The notes beneath the pieces were generated by a model. It was given only the letters and a program-made list of their open reading frames with translations. It made no database searches and was not told where the DNA came from. Below, piece by piece: positions 1-7,608 of a stretch of DNA of 47,008 bases (the stretch's first letter is position 1; each line of letters begins with the position of its first letter). The translations under genes and the position numbers were made by a program. Origin of the DNA: CAIVPM01 sp964615145 (GTDB lineage: Bacteria; Bacteroidota; Bacteroidia; Chitinophagales; Chitinophagaceae); NCBI GenBank assembly GCA_964615145.1, contig CAZTOP010000021.1:1-47008 (forward strand), given 5' to 3'.

Positions 1-258
1 ATTGCATTAAGTTCAGGCTCAGCTTGCACTTCAGCCTCTCTTGAGCCAAGTTATGTCTTAAAAGCTTTAGGTTTAGGAGACGATTTAGCACACAGTAGTT
101 TACGTTTTGGCTTAAGTCGTTTTACTACAGAAGAGCAAATTGATTATACAATAGAACAAATTACAAATACTGTGTTGAAATTAAGAGAAATGAGTCCGCT
201 TTGGGAAATGTACAAAGAGGGTATTGATTTGAACAGTATTGAATGGGCACACCATTAA
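1..258 (+). CDS. iscS: Cysteine desulfurase IscS, C-terminal fragment
   Basis: The 85 visible residues are the C-terminus of a group I cysteine desulfurase; the gene begins before the window. The segment SSGSACTS places the persulfide-forming catalytic Cys at visible residue 9. It is followed by the family's LRFGLSRFTTEEQID stretch and a tail ending SIEWAHH; in the IscS family the C-terminal tail contacts IscU. The enzyme takes sulfur from L-cysteine using PLP and passes it to the scaffold IscU, encoded 96 bases downstream, so iscS-iscU-iscA read as one Fe-S assembly operon. No iscR is visible, though it could lie upstream of the window. Only the N-terminal truncation by the window edge limits the call. 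Confidence 0.95.
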   Translation: MALSSGSACTSASLEPSYVLKALGLGDDLAHSSLRFGLSRFTTEEQIDYTIEQITNTVLKLREMSPLWEMYKEGIDLNSIEWAHH

Positions 259-282
259 TCTAATTACAATTTTTTGATTGAC

Positions 283-331
283 GATTTACGATTTGTTTTC
301 AATCAAAAACGGAACAAATAAATCGTAAATC
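283..331. repeat. Long hairpin between iscS and iscU
   Basis: Bases 283-298 pair with 316-331 (16 pairs, one G-U, 17-nt loop). The arm word gatttacgattt and its complement belong to a low-complexity vocabulary common in Bacteroidota intergenic DNA. A second 7-bp pairing (274-280 with 300-306) could compete with it. There is no T-tract, so it is more likely an mRNA processing or stability element, or a dispersed repeat, than a terminator. Confidence 0.7.
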
Positions 332-354
332 TAAAATCATAAATCTAAAATAAA

Positions 355-774
355 ATGGCATACTCAGATAAAGTTATCGATCACTACAACAATCCAAAAA
401 ATGTAGGAACACTTGATAAAGCAAGTAAAAATGTAGGAACAGGTTTAGTTGGTGCTCCAGAATGTGGAGACGTTATGAGACTTCAGATTGAAGTTGATGA
501 TGCAACAGGTATTATTAAAGATGCAAAATTCAAAACCTTTGGATGTGGCTCAGCCATTGCATCTTCAAGTTTAGCTACAGAATGGTTAAAGGGTAAAACT
601 GTTGACCAAGCTGTTGCTATTGACAATATGGATATTGTTGAAGAGTTAAATCTTCCACCAGTAAAAATTCACTGTTCTGTTTTAGCAGAAGATGCTATTA
701 AAGCTGCTATCAACGACTATCGTGTAAAGAATGGTTTAGAACAGTTGGTGTTTGAAGAAAAAGGAGTTCACTAA
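355..774 (+). CDS. iscU: Fe-S cluster assembly scaffold IscU
   Basis: A 139-residue protein of normal IscU length. The three cluster-binding cysteines are visible at C37 (APECGD), C64 (TFGCGSA) and C107 (KIHCSVLAEDA), with the usual acidic residue following C37. The N-terminus YSDKVIDHYNNPKNVG is typical of the family and fixes the ATG start. It receives sulfur from the upstream IscS, assembles a [2Fe-2S] or [4Fe-4S] cluster and hands it to carriers such as the IscA-type protein encoded next. It acts in the cytoplasm. The gene sits between two hairpin-forming spacers, which could uncouple its mRNA level from iscS and iscA. Confidence 0.97.
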   Translation: MAYSDKVIDHYNNPKNVGTLDKASKNVGTGLVGAPECGDVMRLQIEVDDATGIIKDAKFKTFGCGSAIASSSLATEWLKGKTVDQAVAIDNMDIVEELNLPPVKIHCSVLAEDAIKAAINDYRVKNGLEQLVFEEKGVH

Positions 775-785
775 ATAATGTTGAA

Positions 786-831
786 TTTTGAATTAAAAAT
801 GTTGAATTATTTTCTCATTTTAAATTCAAAA
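786..831. repeat. Imperfect hairpin between iscU and iscA
   Basis: ttttgaattaaaa (786-798) is complementary, apart from one extra base, to ttttaaattcaaaa (818-831). The whole 775-852 spacer is built from repeated ttgaatt/ttcaaaa words. There is no T-tract. It resembles the spacer upstream of iscU in architecture though not in sequence. Confidence 0.6.
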
Positions 832-854
832 TTTAAAGTTCAAAATTATTTCAA

Positions 855-1205
855 ATGGTTGCTACAGAAAATAGTATTTACGTTTCAGATAAAGCAAAAG
901 CAAAGGCCATTAAATTGATGGAAGAAGCAGGTATTGCTAATGACCCAAGTTATTTTTTAAGAGTTGGCGTTGTTGGTGGTGGCTGCAGTGGTTTAAGCTA
1001 TAAACTAGATTTTGACAACGAAATAAAACCAATGGATCAAGTTTTTGAGGACAATGGAATAAAGGTTGTATGCGATTTAAAAAGTTTTCTTTACCTAGTA
1101 AATACTGAACTTGATTTCAGCGATGGATTGAATGGGAAAGGATTTTATTTCAGCAATCCAAACGCAAGCAGAAGTTGCGGTTGTGGAGAGAGTTTTGCAG
1201 TGTAG
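855..1205 (+). CDS. iscA: Iron-sulfur cluster carrier, IscA/HesB family
   Basis: A 116-residue A-type carrier. The three conserved cysteines are C44 (GGGCSGLSYKLDF) and C108/C110 (SRSCGCGESF near the C-terminus), the complete set used to bind iron or an Fe-S cluster. Such proteins take clusters from IscU and deliver them to apo-enzymes. It is third in the iscS-iscU-iscA order, 80 bases after iscU. The N-terminus (SIYVSDKAKAKAIKLM) is slightly longer than the minimal HesB domain but normal for Bacteroidota members. SufA or ErpA would be an alternative name; the isc neighbourhood favours IscA. Confidence 0.93.
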   Translation: MVATENSIYVSDKAKAKAIKLMEEAGIANDPSYFLRVGVVGGGCSGLSYKLDFDNEIKPMDQVFEDNGIKVVCDLKSFLYLVNTELDFSDGLNGKGFYFSNPNASRSCGCGESFAV

Positions 1206-1251
1206 AACTTACTTAATAGAGGCTAATACTTAAAAACATAAAATAATTAAA

Positions 1252-1857
1252 ATGAGTTTCACATTATCACCTTTACCTTATGCACACAATGCATTAGAAC
1301 CACATATTGATGAATTAACTATGCAAATTCATCATGGAAAGCATCATCAGGCTTATGTAACTAACTTGAACAACGCTATTGCTGGTACTGCCAACGAAGG
1401 AAAAACTATTGAAGAACTTGTTGCTGCAGCAGGTTCAATATCTCCAGCAGTTCGTAATAATGGTGGTGGCCATTGGAATCACACCTTCTTTTGGGAAAGT
1501 TTAGCACCAAATGCTGGTGGTCATCCAACAGGTGATTTAGCTGCTGCTATTGATGCTGCTTTTGGAAGTTTTGAAGAATTCAAAACAAAATTTGCAACAG
1601 CAGGTACAACTCGTTTTGGTAGTGGTTGGGCTTGGTTAATTGTAAAAGATGGCAAGTTAGAAATTACCTCTACGCCTAATCAAGATAATCCTTTGATGGA
1701 TGTTGCTGAAGTAAAAGGCACACCAATTTTAGGAGTGGATGTTTGGGAACATGCTTATTACTTACATTATCAAAATAGACGTCCAGATTATTTAGCTGCT
1801 ATTTGGAATGTAATTAATTGGAATAAAGTTTCTGAAAGATTGGCAGCAGTTAAATAA
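1252..1857 (+). CDS. sodA: Superoxide dismutase, Mn-type Fe/Mn family
   Basis: A 201-residue Fe/Mn superoxide dismutase, full length and without a signal peptide, so cytoplasmic. The four metal ligands are visible: H27, H77 (GGHWNH), D163 and H167 (DVWEHAYY). Gly-rich NNGGGH at 69-74 together with Q144 in TPNQDNP follows the Mn-type pattern (Fe enzymes usually place the active-site Gln near position 70), but cambialistic use cannot be excluded. It converts superoxide to H2O2 and O2. The gene lies 46 bases after iscA; a shared transcript would join oxidative defence to Fe-S repair, which is an inference. A strong terminator follows the stop codon. Confidence 0.95.
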   Translation: MSFTLSPLPYAHNALEPHIDELTMQIHHGKHHQAYVTNLNNAIAGTANEGKTIEELVAAAGSISPAVRNNGGGHWNHTFFWESLAPNAGGHPTGDLAAAIDAAFGSFEEFKTKFATAGTTRFGSGWAWLIVKDGKLEITSTPNQDNPLMDVAEVKGTPILGVDVWEHAYYLHYQNRRPDYLAAIWNVINWNKVSERLAAVK

Positions 1858-1873
1858 AATATTCAAACTATAC

Positions 1874-1917
1874 ATTAATAATAAAGCCACGATTCTTTTC
1901 GTGGCTTTATTATTAAT
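1874..1917 (+). terminator. Terminator after superoxide dismutase gene
   Basis: A perfect 19-bp inverted repeat: 1874-1892 pairs with 1899-1917 around a 6-nt loop. The GC core is agccacga/tcgtggct, flanked by A- and T-rich arms so that the 3' arm supplies the U-rich run. It lies 16 bases after the stop codon and probably ends the isc-sod transcript. Confidence 0.9.
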
Positions 1918-2031
1918 AGCCTAATGCTTTATTTCTTGTAAATGAAGTATAACTTTTCCACCATTATTTATTTTACTGCTTTAAAAATGTCAGTTACATA
2001 AATTTGCTGGAATTACAACCCAAAAACAATA

Positions 2032-3243
2032 ATGTTTCGAATAATGTTTATACCTTTTCTTTCAATATTTTTAATATCATGTAGCACAAATCATTCGGTT
2101 GATAAAAAAAATAATCACGATACAGCGGTTGTTTATAAACCCTTAACAGCATCTCAAAAGGAAATTTATTTAGAACAAATCAAACCTATCTATGACAATT
2201 TATTAGTGAATAGTGGGTTTAGTGGAGGAATTATTGTTGCTAAAAATGGCGAGATTATTTTTGAAGATTATAAAGGTTACTTAAACTATAAAACAAAAGA
2301 AGAAATTACTGCAAACAGCCAATTTCATATCGCCTCAGTATCTAAAACATTTACTGCAATGGCTGTTTTAAAGCTAATGGAAGAAGGCAAAATAAATATT
2401 GAAGCTGATGTTAAAACGTATTTGCCAATCTTTCCCTATAGAAATGTTACTGTAAAAAACTTGTTAAGCCACAGAAGTGGTTTACCTAATTATGTGCATT
2501 TGATGGAAGGCACTATTGTTGAGGTAACTCGTACCAAAAACAAAAAAGGAAAATGGGTAAAAACATCTAGGGTAATATCTAGAGGCAGCGATAGCAAGAA
2601 GCTTGTAACAAATAATGATGTTTTAAAGTTTCTTGTAGAAAAATATCCTGTTGCAGAAGCTTTGCCCAACAAAAGATTTCAATATTGCAACACCAACTTT
2701 GCGTTGTTGGCACTAATTGTTGAAAAGGTTACTGGCGTTGACTTTCCAACTTATATGCACCAAAATATTTTTGATCCATTGGGAATGAAAAATACTTATG
2801 TTTTTTCTATTAAAGACACTGCAAAATACACTCCATCCTACAAAGGAAATTTTGTGCCTTACGGTTTAGAAAAGTTAGATTGTGTATATGGAGATAAAAA
2901 TGTGTACAGTACACCAAGAGATATTTTACTTTGGGATCAGGCACTTTATGCAAACAAAGTTGTAAGTGCTCAAACTTTACAAATGGCATATACACCATAT
3001 AGTAATGAAAAAGCAGGTACCCATAATTATGGTTTGGGATGGAGATTATTTACTTTCCCTAACTATACTTTACCTTACCACAATGGTTGGTGGCACGGCA
3101 ACAATGCAGTGTTTACAAGGCTTGTAAAAGATTCTGCCACAATCATTGTTTTAGGTAACAGATACAACTCTAAAATTTATAAAGCAAAGGAATTAGCATC
3201 AGTTTTTTCTGCACCAATGGATTCTTCACACGTAGAGGAGTAA
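2032..3243 (+). CDS. Serine hydrolase lipoprotein, class C beta-lactamase/DD-peptidase fold
   Basis: A 403-residue exported lipoprotein. A hydrophobic signal ends in lipobox LISC with C17 as the lipidated residue. The beta-lactamase-type active site is recognisable: S102-V-S-K105 (SxxK nucleophile and general base), Y218-C-N220 (YxN), and H350-N-G352 in the place of KTG. That HxG variant is usual in the esterase/D-aminopeptidase branch, so resistance to beta-lactams should not be assumed. A lysine-rich insertion (about residues 163-190) is not part of the core fold. The start at 2032 was taken over an internal ATG at 2044; both keep the signal. It stands alone after a terminator, with a possible -7 element TAAATTTG at 1999-2006. 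Substrate unknown. Confidence 0.88.
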   Translation: MFRIMFIPFLSIFLISCSTNHSVDKKNNHDTAVVYKPLTASQKEIYLEQIKPIYDNLLVNSGFSGGIIVAKNGEIIFEDYKGYLNYKTKEEITANSQFHIASVSKTFTAMAVLKLMEEGKINIEADVKTYLPIFPYRNVTVKNLLSHRSGLPNYVHLMEGTIVEVTRTKNKKGKWVKTSRVISRGSDSKKLVTNNDVLKFLVEKYPVAEALPNKRFQYCNTNFALLALIVEKVTGVDFPTYMHQNIFDPLGMKNTYVFSIKDTAKYTPSYKGNFVPYGLEKLDCVYGDKNVYSTPRDILLWDQALYANKVVSAQTLQMAYTPYSNEKAGTHNYGLGWRLFTFPNYTLPYHNGWWHGNNAVFTRLVKDSATIIVLGNRYNSKIYKAKELASVFSAPMDSSHVEE

Positions 3244-3300
3244 CTGTAAAGCTTAATAATTATTCTATACATCTATAACGCTGTTATATTTGCACCTCTT

Positions 3301-6300
3301 ATGAATTTGAGTGTTTTGCAGGAGAAGTATTTATTATACCCCCACCTAAAAAAATTGGTGGAACAGGTTTGTATACCCCAAACAAAAACATATCTAAAAA
3401 ATCTTAAAGGCAGCAGCACCGAATTTATTGTAAGTGCTGTATTTGCAAGTAAAGAAGCAGAAAGTTTAAATCATTTAATTGTTTTAAACGATGAAGAAGA
3501 AGCAGCTTATTTTCATAACTCATTAGAGAATCTTACACAGGCTTTAGACTTATTTTATTTCCCATCTTCATTTAAAAATAAAAAGAATTTTCGTTTACTC
3601 AATTCATCCAACGTGATGTTGAGAACAGAAATGCTAACTAGGCTTTCTAATGGTGGCAACAAAAAAATAATCATCACTTATCCCGAAGCATTATTCGAGA
3701 AAGTTGTGCTTCCAAGTACGCTCAATAATAATATCATCAGCATTAAAACTAATGATACTATTAATCTTGATGGTATTATGGAACTCTTTGTTATGTATGG
3801 TTTCAGCAGAACAGACTTTGTTTATGAGCCTGGTCAATTTGCCTTACGTGGTGGCATTTTAGATATTTATAGCTATGGGAATGAAAAGCCATATCGTGTG
3901 GAATTGTTTGGCAATGAAGTAGACAGTATTAGAATATTTGACCCTGAAACACAATTGAGTGAAAGGAAAATTTTATCAGTATCCATCATCCCAAATGTTG
4001 AAACACAATTTGATAGTGGTGAGAAAATTTCTTTGTTAGAATTCTTGCCAGAAAACACCATTGTCTGGTTAAAAGATTGGGAGATCATTAGGGAGAAAAT
4101 TGAGTTGCAAGAAGATGCTTTAGCATTATTTACAAGCCCTTCTTCTATAACAGCACTTTCTTCTAAAGAAGAGGATGATGAAAGTGATACTAAAATATTA
4201 AAAAATTTAAAAGTAGAAGATTTTGTTCCTGCTACAACTGTTGAAAGACAAATTGCGAACAGAACGATTATAGAATTTGGGTCAAAGCAACAATTCAAAA
4301 CGGAGGCAGTTAAAAGCCCCTCCTTTGGAGGGGTTGGGGAGGCTATTGTTTTTTCAACCAAACCTCAACCATCTTTCAATCGCAATTTCGAAATGCTGAT
4401 TAAGGACTTGAAAACACACGAAGAAAACGGCTATAATATTTTCATATTTGCAGAACAGGCAAAACAATTAGAAAGACTATACACCATTTTTAAAGACCTT
4501 AATACAGAAATAAATTTCGTTCCTATTCTGTCTTCCATACACGAAGGTTTCATTGATGATGATATAAAAACCGTTTGCTATACTGATCATCAAATTTTCC
4601 AACGCTATCACAAATACAAGGTTAAACAGGCGTTTAATAAAAATAAAGCCTTAACGCTAAAAACCCTGCGAGACTTACAACCTGGCGATTTTGTAACACA
4701 TATTGATCATGGTGTTGGCAGATATTCTGGTTTGCAAAAGTTAGACATCAATGGCAGAATGCAAGAGGCTGTTAGGATTATTTATAAAGACACAGACATA
4801 CTGTACGTTAATATTAATTCTTTACACAAAATTTCCAAGTTTACTGGTAAAGATGGTACTGAACCTAAGATTAATAAATTAGGTAGCGATGTTTGGAGTA
4901 AGCTAAAAGAAAAAACTAAAACTAAAGTTAAAGAAGTTGCGTTTGATTTAATTAAACTATACGCTCAACGTAAAGCACAGCAAGGCTTTCAGCATAGTCC
5001 AGATAATTATATGCAAATAGAATTGGAGGCAAGTTTTTTATATGAAGACACGCCTGATCAAGCCAAAGCTGTTGCAGATGTGAAGAAGGATATGGAGAGC
5101 GAAAGCCCCATGGATAGATTGGTTTGTGGAGATGTTGGTTTTGGTAAAACAGAAGTGGCAATTCGTGCAGCATTTAAAACTGTTGTTGATGGTAAGCAGG
5201 CTGCAATACTTGTACCTACAACGATTCTGGCGTATCAGCACTACCAAACTTTTAAAGAAAGATTTAAAGACTTTCCTGTAACTGTTGATTATATTAACCG
5301 ATTTAAATCGGCCAAAGAAAAAAAGGAGACACTCGAAAAGTTAGCACAAGGTAAAATTGATATTATAGTTGGCACACACGGCTTGTTGGCAAAAGATACC
5401 AAGTTTAAAAACCTTGGTTTAATGGTGATAGACGAAGAACAAAAATTTGGTGTGGGGCATAAAGAAAAATTGAAGCTTTTAAAAACAAATGTTGATAGCT
5501 TAACACTAACAGCCACGCCTATTCCAAGAACATTGCAGTTTAGTTTAATGGGTGCAAGAGACTTAAGTATCATTAATACGCCGCCACCTAATCGTCAACC
5601 CATTCAAACAGAAATAAGTTCGTTTAATACCGATTTTATTCGTGATGCTATTTACTATGAAACTTCTCGCGGTGGACAGGTTTTCTTTATCCATAATCGA
5701 GTGCAAGGTTTGCCTGAAATGGCTGGTATCATTCAATCTCAATGTCCTGACCTTTCTATTTCTTATGCTCATGGGCAAATGGAAGGGGATCAATTAGAAG
5801 AACGTATTTTGGACTTTATGGATAAAAAATACGATGTATTGGTTTGTACAAATATTGTTGAAAGTGGTGTTGATATTCCTAACGTAAATACTATTATCAT
5901 TAACAATGCACATCAATTTGGACTAAGCGATTTGCACCAATTAAGAGGAAGGGTTGGACGTAGCAATAAGAAAGCATTTTGTTATTTACTTGCTCCACCG
6001 ATGGGAACTTTACCAGCAGATTCTCGCAAGAGATTACAAACGCTTGAACAATTTAGCGACCTTGGAAGTGGCTTTCAAATTGCAATGCGTGATTTAGATA
6101 TTCGAGGGGCTGGTAATATGTTGGGTGGAGAACAAAGTGGTTTTATGGCTGATATTGGTTTTGAAACTTATCAAAAAATATTGCAGGAAGCTATCAGAGA
6201 ATTGAAGCGTAAAGACTTTAAAGATTTATTTAAAGATGAGATAAGCAAGCAAGATGATTTTGTTACAGACTGCACTATTGATACAGATTTGGAAATACTC

Positions 6301-6753
6301 ATTCCTGATAGTTATGTAGAAAGTATAACAGAAAGATTATCGCTTTATACACGTTTAGATAATTGTGAAAAGGAAGAAGAACTACAAGAATTTCACGAAG
6401 AAATGATTGACAGATTTGGACCTATTCCCAAAGCTGTAGAAGATTTGTTTACAACAGTTCGTTGTCGCTGGGCTGCTGTGGCATTAGGTTTCGAGAAAAT
6501 GAGTTTGAAAGAAAATACAATGCGTTGCTACTTTATTAATAAAAATGACAGTCCTTATTTTGAAAGTGATTTGTTTAAAAACATATTAGATTACCTGCAA
6601 ACAGGGACTAATAAAGCACATCTTAAACAAGTAGCTAAAAACTTTTTATTAGTTGCCGATAATGTAAACGGAATGGAAGAAATGTTAAATTTTCTAGAAT
6701 CTATGGCAAAAGCAGTTGTAGTAACTTTTGAGACTCGGAAAACAATTGGTTAA
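3301..6753 (+). CDS. mfd: Transcription-repair coupling factor Mfd
   Basis: An 1150-residue protein, normal Mfd length. In order: UvrB-like N-terminal domains (about 1-340), a CarD-like RNA polymerase interaction domain beginning near residue 455 (PGDFVTHIDHGVGRYSGL), a RecG-like SF2 translocase with Walker A GDVGFGKT at 610-617 and DEEQ at 711-714, and a C-terminal TRCF domain. It removes RNA polymerase stalled at DNA lesions and recruits UvrA. A possible -7 promoter element TATATTTG lies at 3285-3292, only nine bases before ATG. Odd: residues 339-348 (SPSFGGVGEA) are encoded by a short GC-rich palindromic repeat, in a linker region where in-frame insertion could be tolerated. Confidence 0.97.
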   Translation: MNLSVLQEKYLLYPHLKKLVEQVCIPQTKTYLKNLKGSSTEFIVSAVFASKEAESLNHLIVLNDEEEAAYFHNSLENLTQALDLFYFPSSFKNKKNFRLLNSSNVMLRTEMLTRLSNGGNKKIIITYPEALFEKVVLPSTLNNNIISIKTNDTINLDGIMELFVMYGFSRTDFVYEPGQFALRGGILDIYSYGNEKPYRVELFGNEVDSIRIFDPETQLSERKILSVSIIPNVETQFDSGEKISLLEFLPENTIVWLKDWEIIREKIELQEDALALFTSPSSITALSSKEEDDESDTKILKNLKVEDFVPATTVERQIANRTIIEFGSKQQFKTEAVKSPSFGGVGEAIVFSTKPQPSFNRNFEMLIKDLKTHEENGYNIFIFAEQAKQLERLYTIFKDLNTEINFVPILSSIHEGFIDDDIKTVCYTDHQIFQRYHKYKVKQAFNKNKALTLKTLRDLQPGDFVTHIDHGVGRYSGLQKLDINGRMQEAVRIIYKDTDILYVNINSLHKISKFTGKDGTEPKINKLGSDVWSKLKEKTKTKVKEVAFDLIKLYAQRKAQQGFQHSPDNYMQIELEASFLYEDTPDQAKAVADVKKDMESESPMDRLVCGDVGFGKTEVAIRAAFKTVVDGKQAAILVPTTILAYQHYQTFKERFKDFPVTVDYINRFKSAKEKKETLEKLAQGKIDIIVGTHGLLAKDTKFKNLGLMVIDEEQKFGVGHKEKLKLLKTNVDSLTLTATPIPRTLQFSLMGARDLSIINTPPPNRQPIQTEISSFNTDFIRDAIYYETSRGGQVFFIHNRVQGLPEMAGIIQSQCPDLSISYAHGQMEGDQLEERILDFMDKKYDVLVCTNIVESGVDIPNVNTIIINNAHQFGLSDLHQLRGRVGRSNKKAFCYLLAPPMGTLPADSRKRLQTLEQFSDLGSGFQIAMRDLDIRGAGNMLGGEQSGFMADIGFETYQKILQEAIRELKRKDFKDLFKDEISKQDDFVTDCTIDTDLEILIPDSYVESITERLSLYTRLDNCEKEEELQEFHEEMIDRFGPIPKAVEDLFTTVRCRWAAVALGFEKMSLKENTMRCYFINKNDSPYFESDLFKNILDYLQTGTNKAHLKQVAKNFLLVADNVNGMEEMLNFLESMAKAVVVTFETRKTIG
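4316..4343 (+). repeat. Palindromic dispersed-type repeat inside mfd
   Basis: cccctcc (4317-4323), ttt, ggagggg (4327-4333) form a 7-bp GC hairpin, followed by ttggggagg to 4342. This contrasts sharply with the AT-rich surroundings. It is read in frame as SPSFGGVGEA. From memory, similar cccctcc-ttt-ggagggg words occur as dispersed repeats in Bacteroidota genomes; I could not check copy number here. Confidence 0.7.
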
Positions 6754-6781
6754 CATTTATTTAACGTTTCTGTCATGAAAA

Positions 6782-6806
6782 TGTAACAAAAATTCAATAG
6801 TTTCGT
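6782..6806 (+). promoter_or_regulatory. ECF-type promoter upstream of small membrane protein gene
   Basis: TGTAAC at 6782-6787 and CGT at 6804-6806 are separated by 16 bases, the layout of many ECF sigma promoters. The same elements at the same spacing recur upstream of the ECF sigma gene, and the flanks also match (ATAG before CGT, AAAAGCT after it). It lies 18 bases before the ATG at 6825. Confidence 0.72.
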
Positions 6807-6824
6807 TTTAAATAAAAGCTGTTT

Positions 6825-7019
6825 ATGAAACGCAGTCAAAATTTCATTTTCCTAATACTACTATTATTTATTTCAATATTTATTATTGCAAATACAAAGC
6901 AAAAAAAACAGTCAGAGAAAAAAGAATGCAATAATCAATTACGATGCATCGAAAAGAAAGACAAATACAATGATTATCATATTTTGAATCCCTTATACCG
7001 ATTTATAGCATCTGCTTAA
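6825..7019 (+). CDS. Small single-span membrane or exported protein
   Basis: A 64-residue protein I do not recognise. Residues 7-23 are strongly hydrophobic (FIFLILLLFISIFIIA), giving either a signal anchor or a signal peptide. The remainder is lysine-rich with two cysteines (C35, C42). It has its own ECF-type promoter and its own terminator, so it forms an independent transcript just ahead of the sigma factor gene. The matching promoter elements suggest it belongs to the regulon of that sigma factor, perhaps as an envelope stress effector; this is inference. The punctuated transcription unit is the main reason to believe it is a real gene. Confidence 0.6.
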   Translation: MKRSQNFIFLILLLFISIFIIANTKQKKQSEKKECNNQLRCIEKKDKYNDYHILNPLYRFIASA

Positions 7020-7024
7020 AATTA

Positions 7025-7053
7025 AAAAAATCCTGCTATTTGCAGGATTTTTT
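7025..7053 (+). terminator. Terminator after the small membrane protein gene
   Basis: aaaaaatcctgc (7025-7036) pairs perfectly with gcaggatttttt (7042-7053) around a 5-nt loop, with the U-run built into the 3' arm. It separates the 64-residue gene from the sigma factor transcript. Confidence 0.88.
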
Positions 7054-7062
7054 AGTTTTATA

Positions 7063-7087
7063 TGTAACAAAATTTTGATAGTAACGT
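7063..7087 (+). promoter_or_regulatory. ECF-type promoter upstream of the sigma factor gene
   Basis: TGTAAC at 7063-7068 and CGT at 7085-7087, 16 bases apart, duplicate the elements at 6782-6806. Its position just after a terminator and 34 bases before the sigma factor ATG suggests positive autoregulation by that sigma factor. Confidence 0.72.
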
Positions 7088-7121
7088 ATTATAAAAGCTA
7101 CAACTAATTTACTAATTTGAA

Positions 7122-7607
7122 ATGACAGAAGAACAATACAATAAATGTGTAAATGATTATGCAGACAATGTATATAGATTTATACTAAAAAATCTTAAGC
7201 ATATTGAAGACTCAAGAGATGTAGTACAAACAGCTTTTGAAAAATTATGGCGTAATAGAGATAATGTTGAAGTGGAAAAATCTAAGTCATTCCTTTTTAC
7301 TGTAGCCTACAATCAAATGATTGACCATATAAGAAAGAACAAAAGAGTTGTTTTAAGTAATGAATTTAGAGAAGATACTAAAATAATAAATCCACAAAAT
7401 AATCAATTACACAAAGTTTTAATGAATGCCCTAAATAGATTAAACGAAACTCAGAAAAGTTTAATTATGCTTAAAGATTATGAAGGCTACAACTATGCTG
7501 AAATTGGCGAAATAACCGGACTTAAAGAAAGTCAAGTGAAAGTTTATTTACACAGAGCAAGAGTTGTTTTGAAAGACTATTTAGTAAGCAAAGAAAATGT
7601 GAATTAA
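7122..7607 (+). CDS. ECF RNA polymerase sigma factor
   Basis: A 161-residue sigma factor containing only regions 2 and 4, as ECF members do. Region 2 covers about 10-75 (core-binding segment HIEDSRDVVQTAFEKLW). Region 4 covers about 105-155 (LNETQKSLIMLKDYEGYNYAEIG, then a recognition helix ending VYLHRARVVLKDYL). It directs RNA polymerase to a small regulon. The stop codon is one base from the ATG of the downstream anti-sigma-like gene, so the two are translationally close, and a beta-barrel protein gene follows. The promoter ahead of it has the ECF form, suggesting self-activation. Confidence 0.94.
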   Translation: MTEEQYNKCVNDYADNVYRFILKNLKHIEDSRDVVQTAFEKLWRNRDNVEVEKSKSFLFTVAYNQMIDHIRKNKRVVLSNEFREDTKIINPQNNQLHKVLMNALNRLNETQKSLIMLKDYEGYNYAEIGEITGLKESQVKVYLHRARVVLKDYLVSKENVN

Positions 7608-7608
7608 A

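Noticed and set aside
2032..3243. Possible beta-lactam resistance gene
   Set aside because: The fold and SxxK/YxN fit, but the KTG position is HNG, as in esterases and peptidases; resistance is not supported.
3873..4361. A 162-codon minus-strand reading frame inside mfd
   Set aside because: It lies wholly within a conserved gene on the other strand, is Ser-rich shadow translation and has no recognisable domain.
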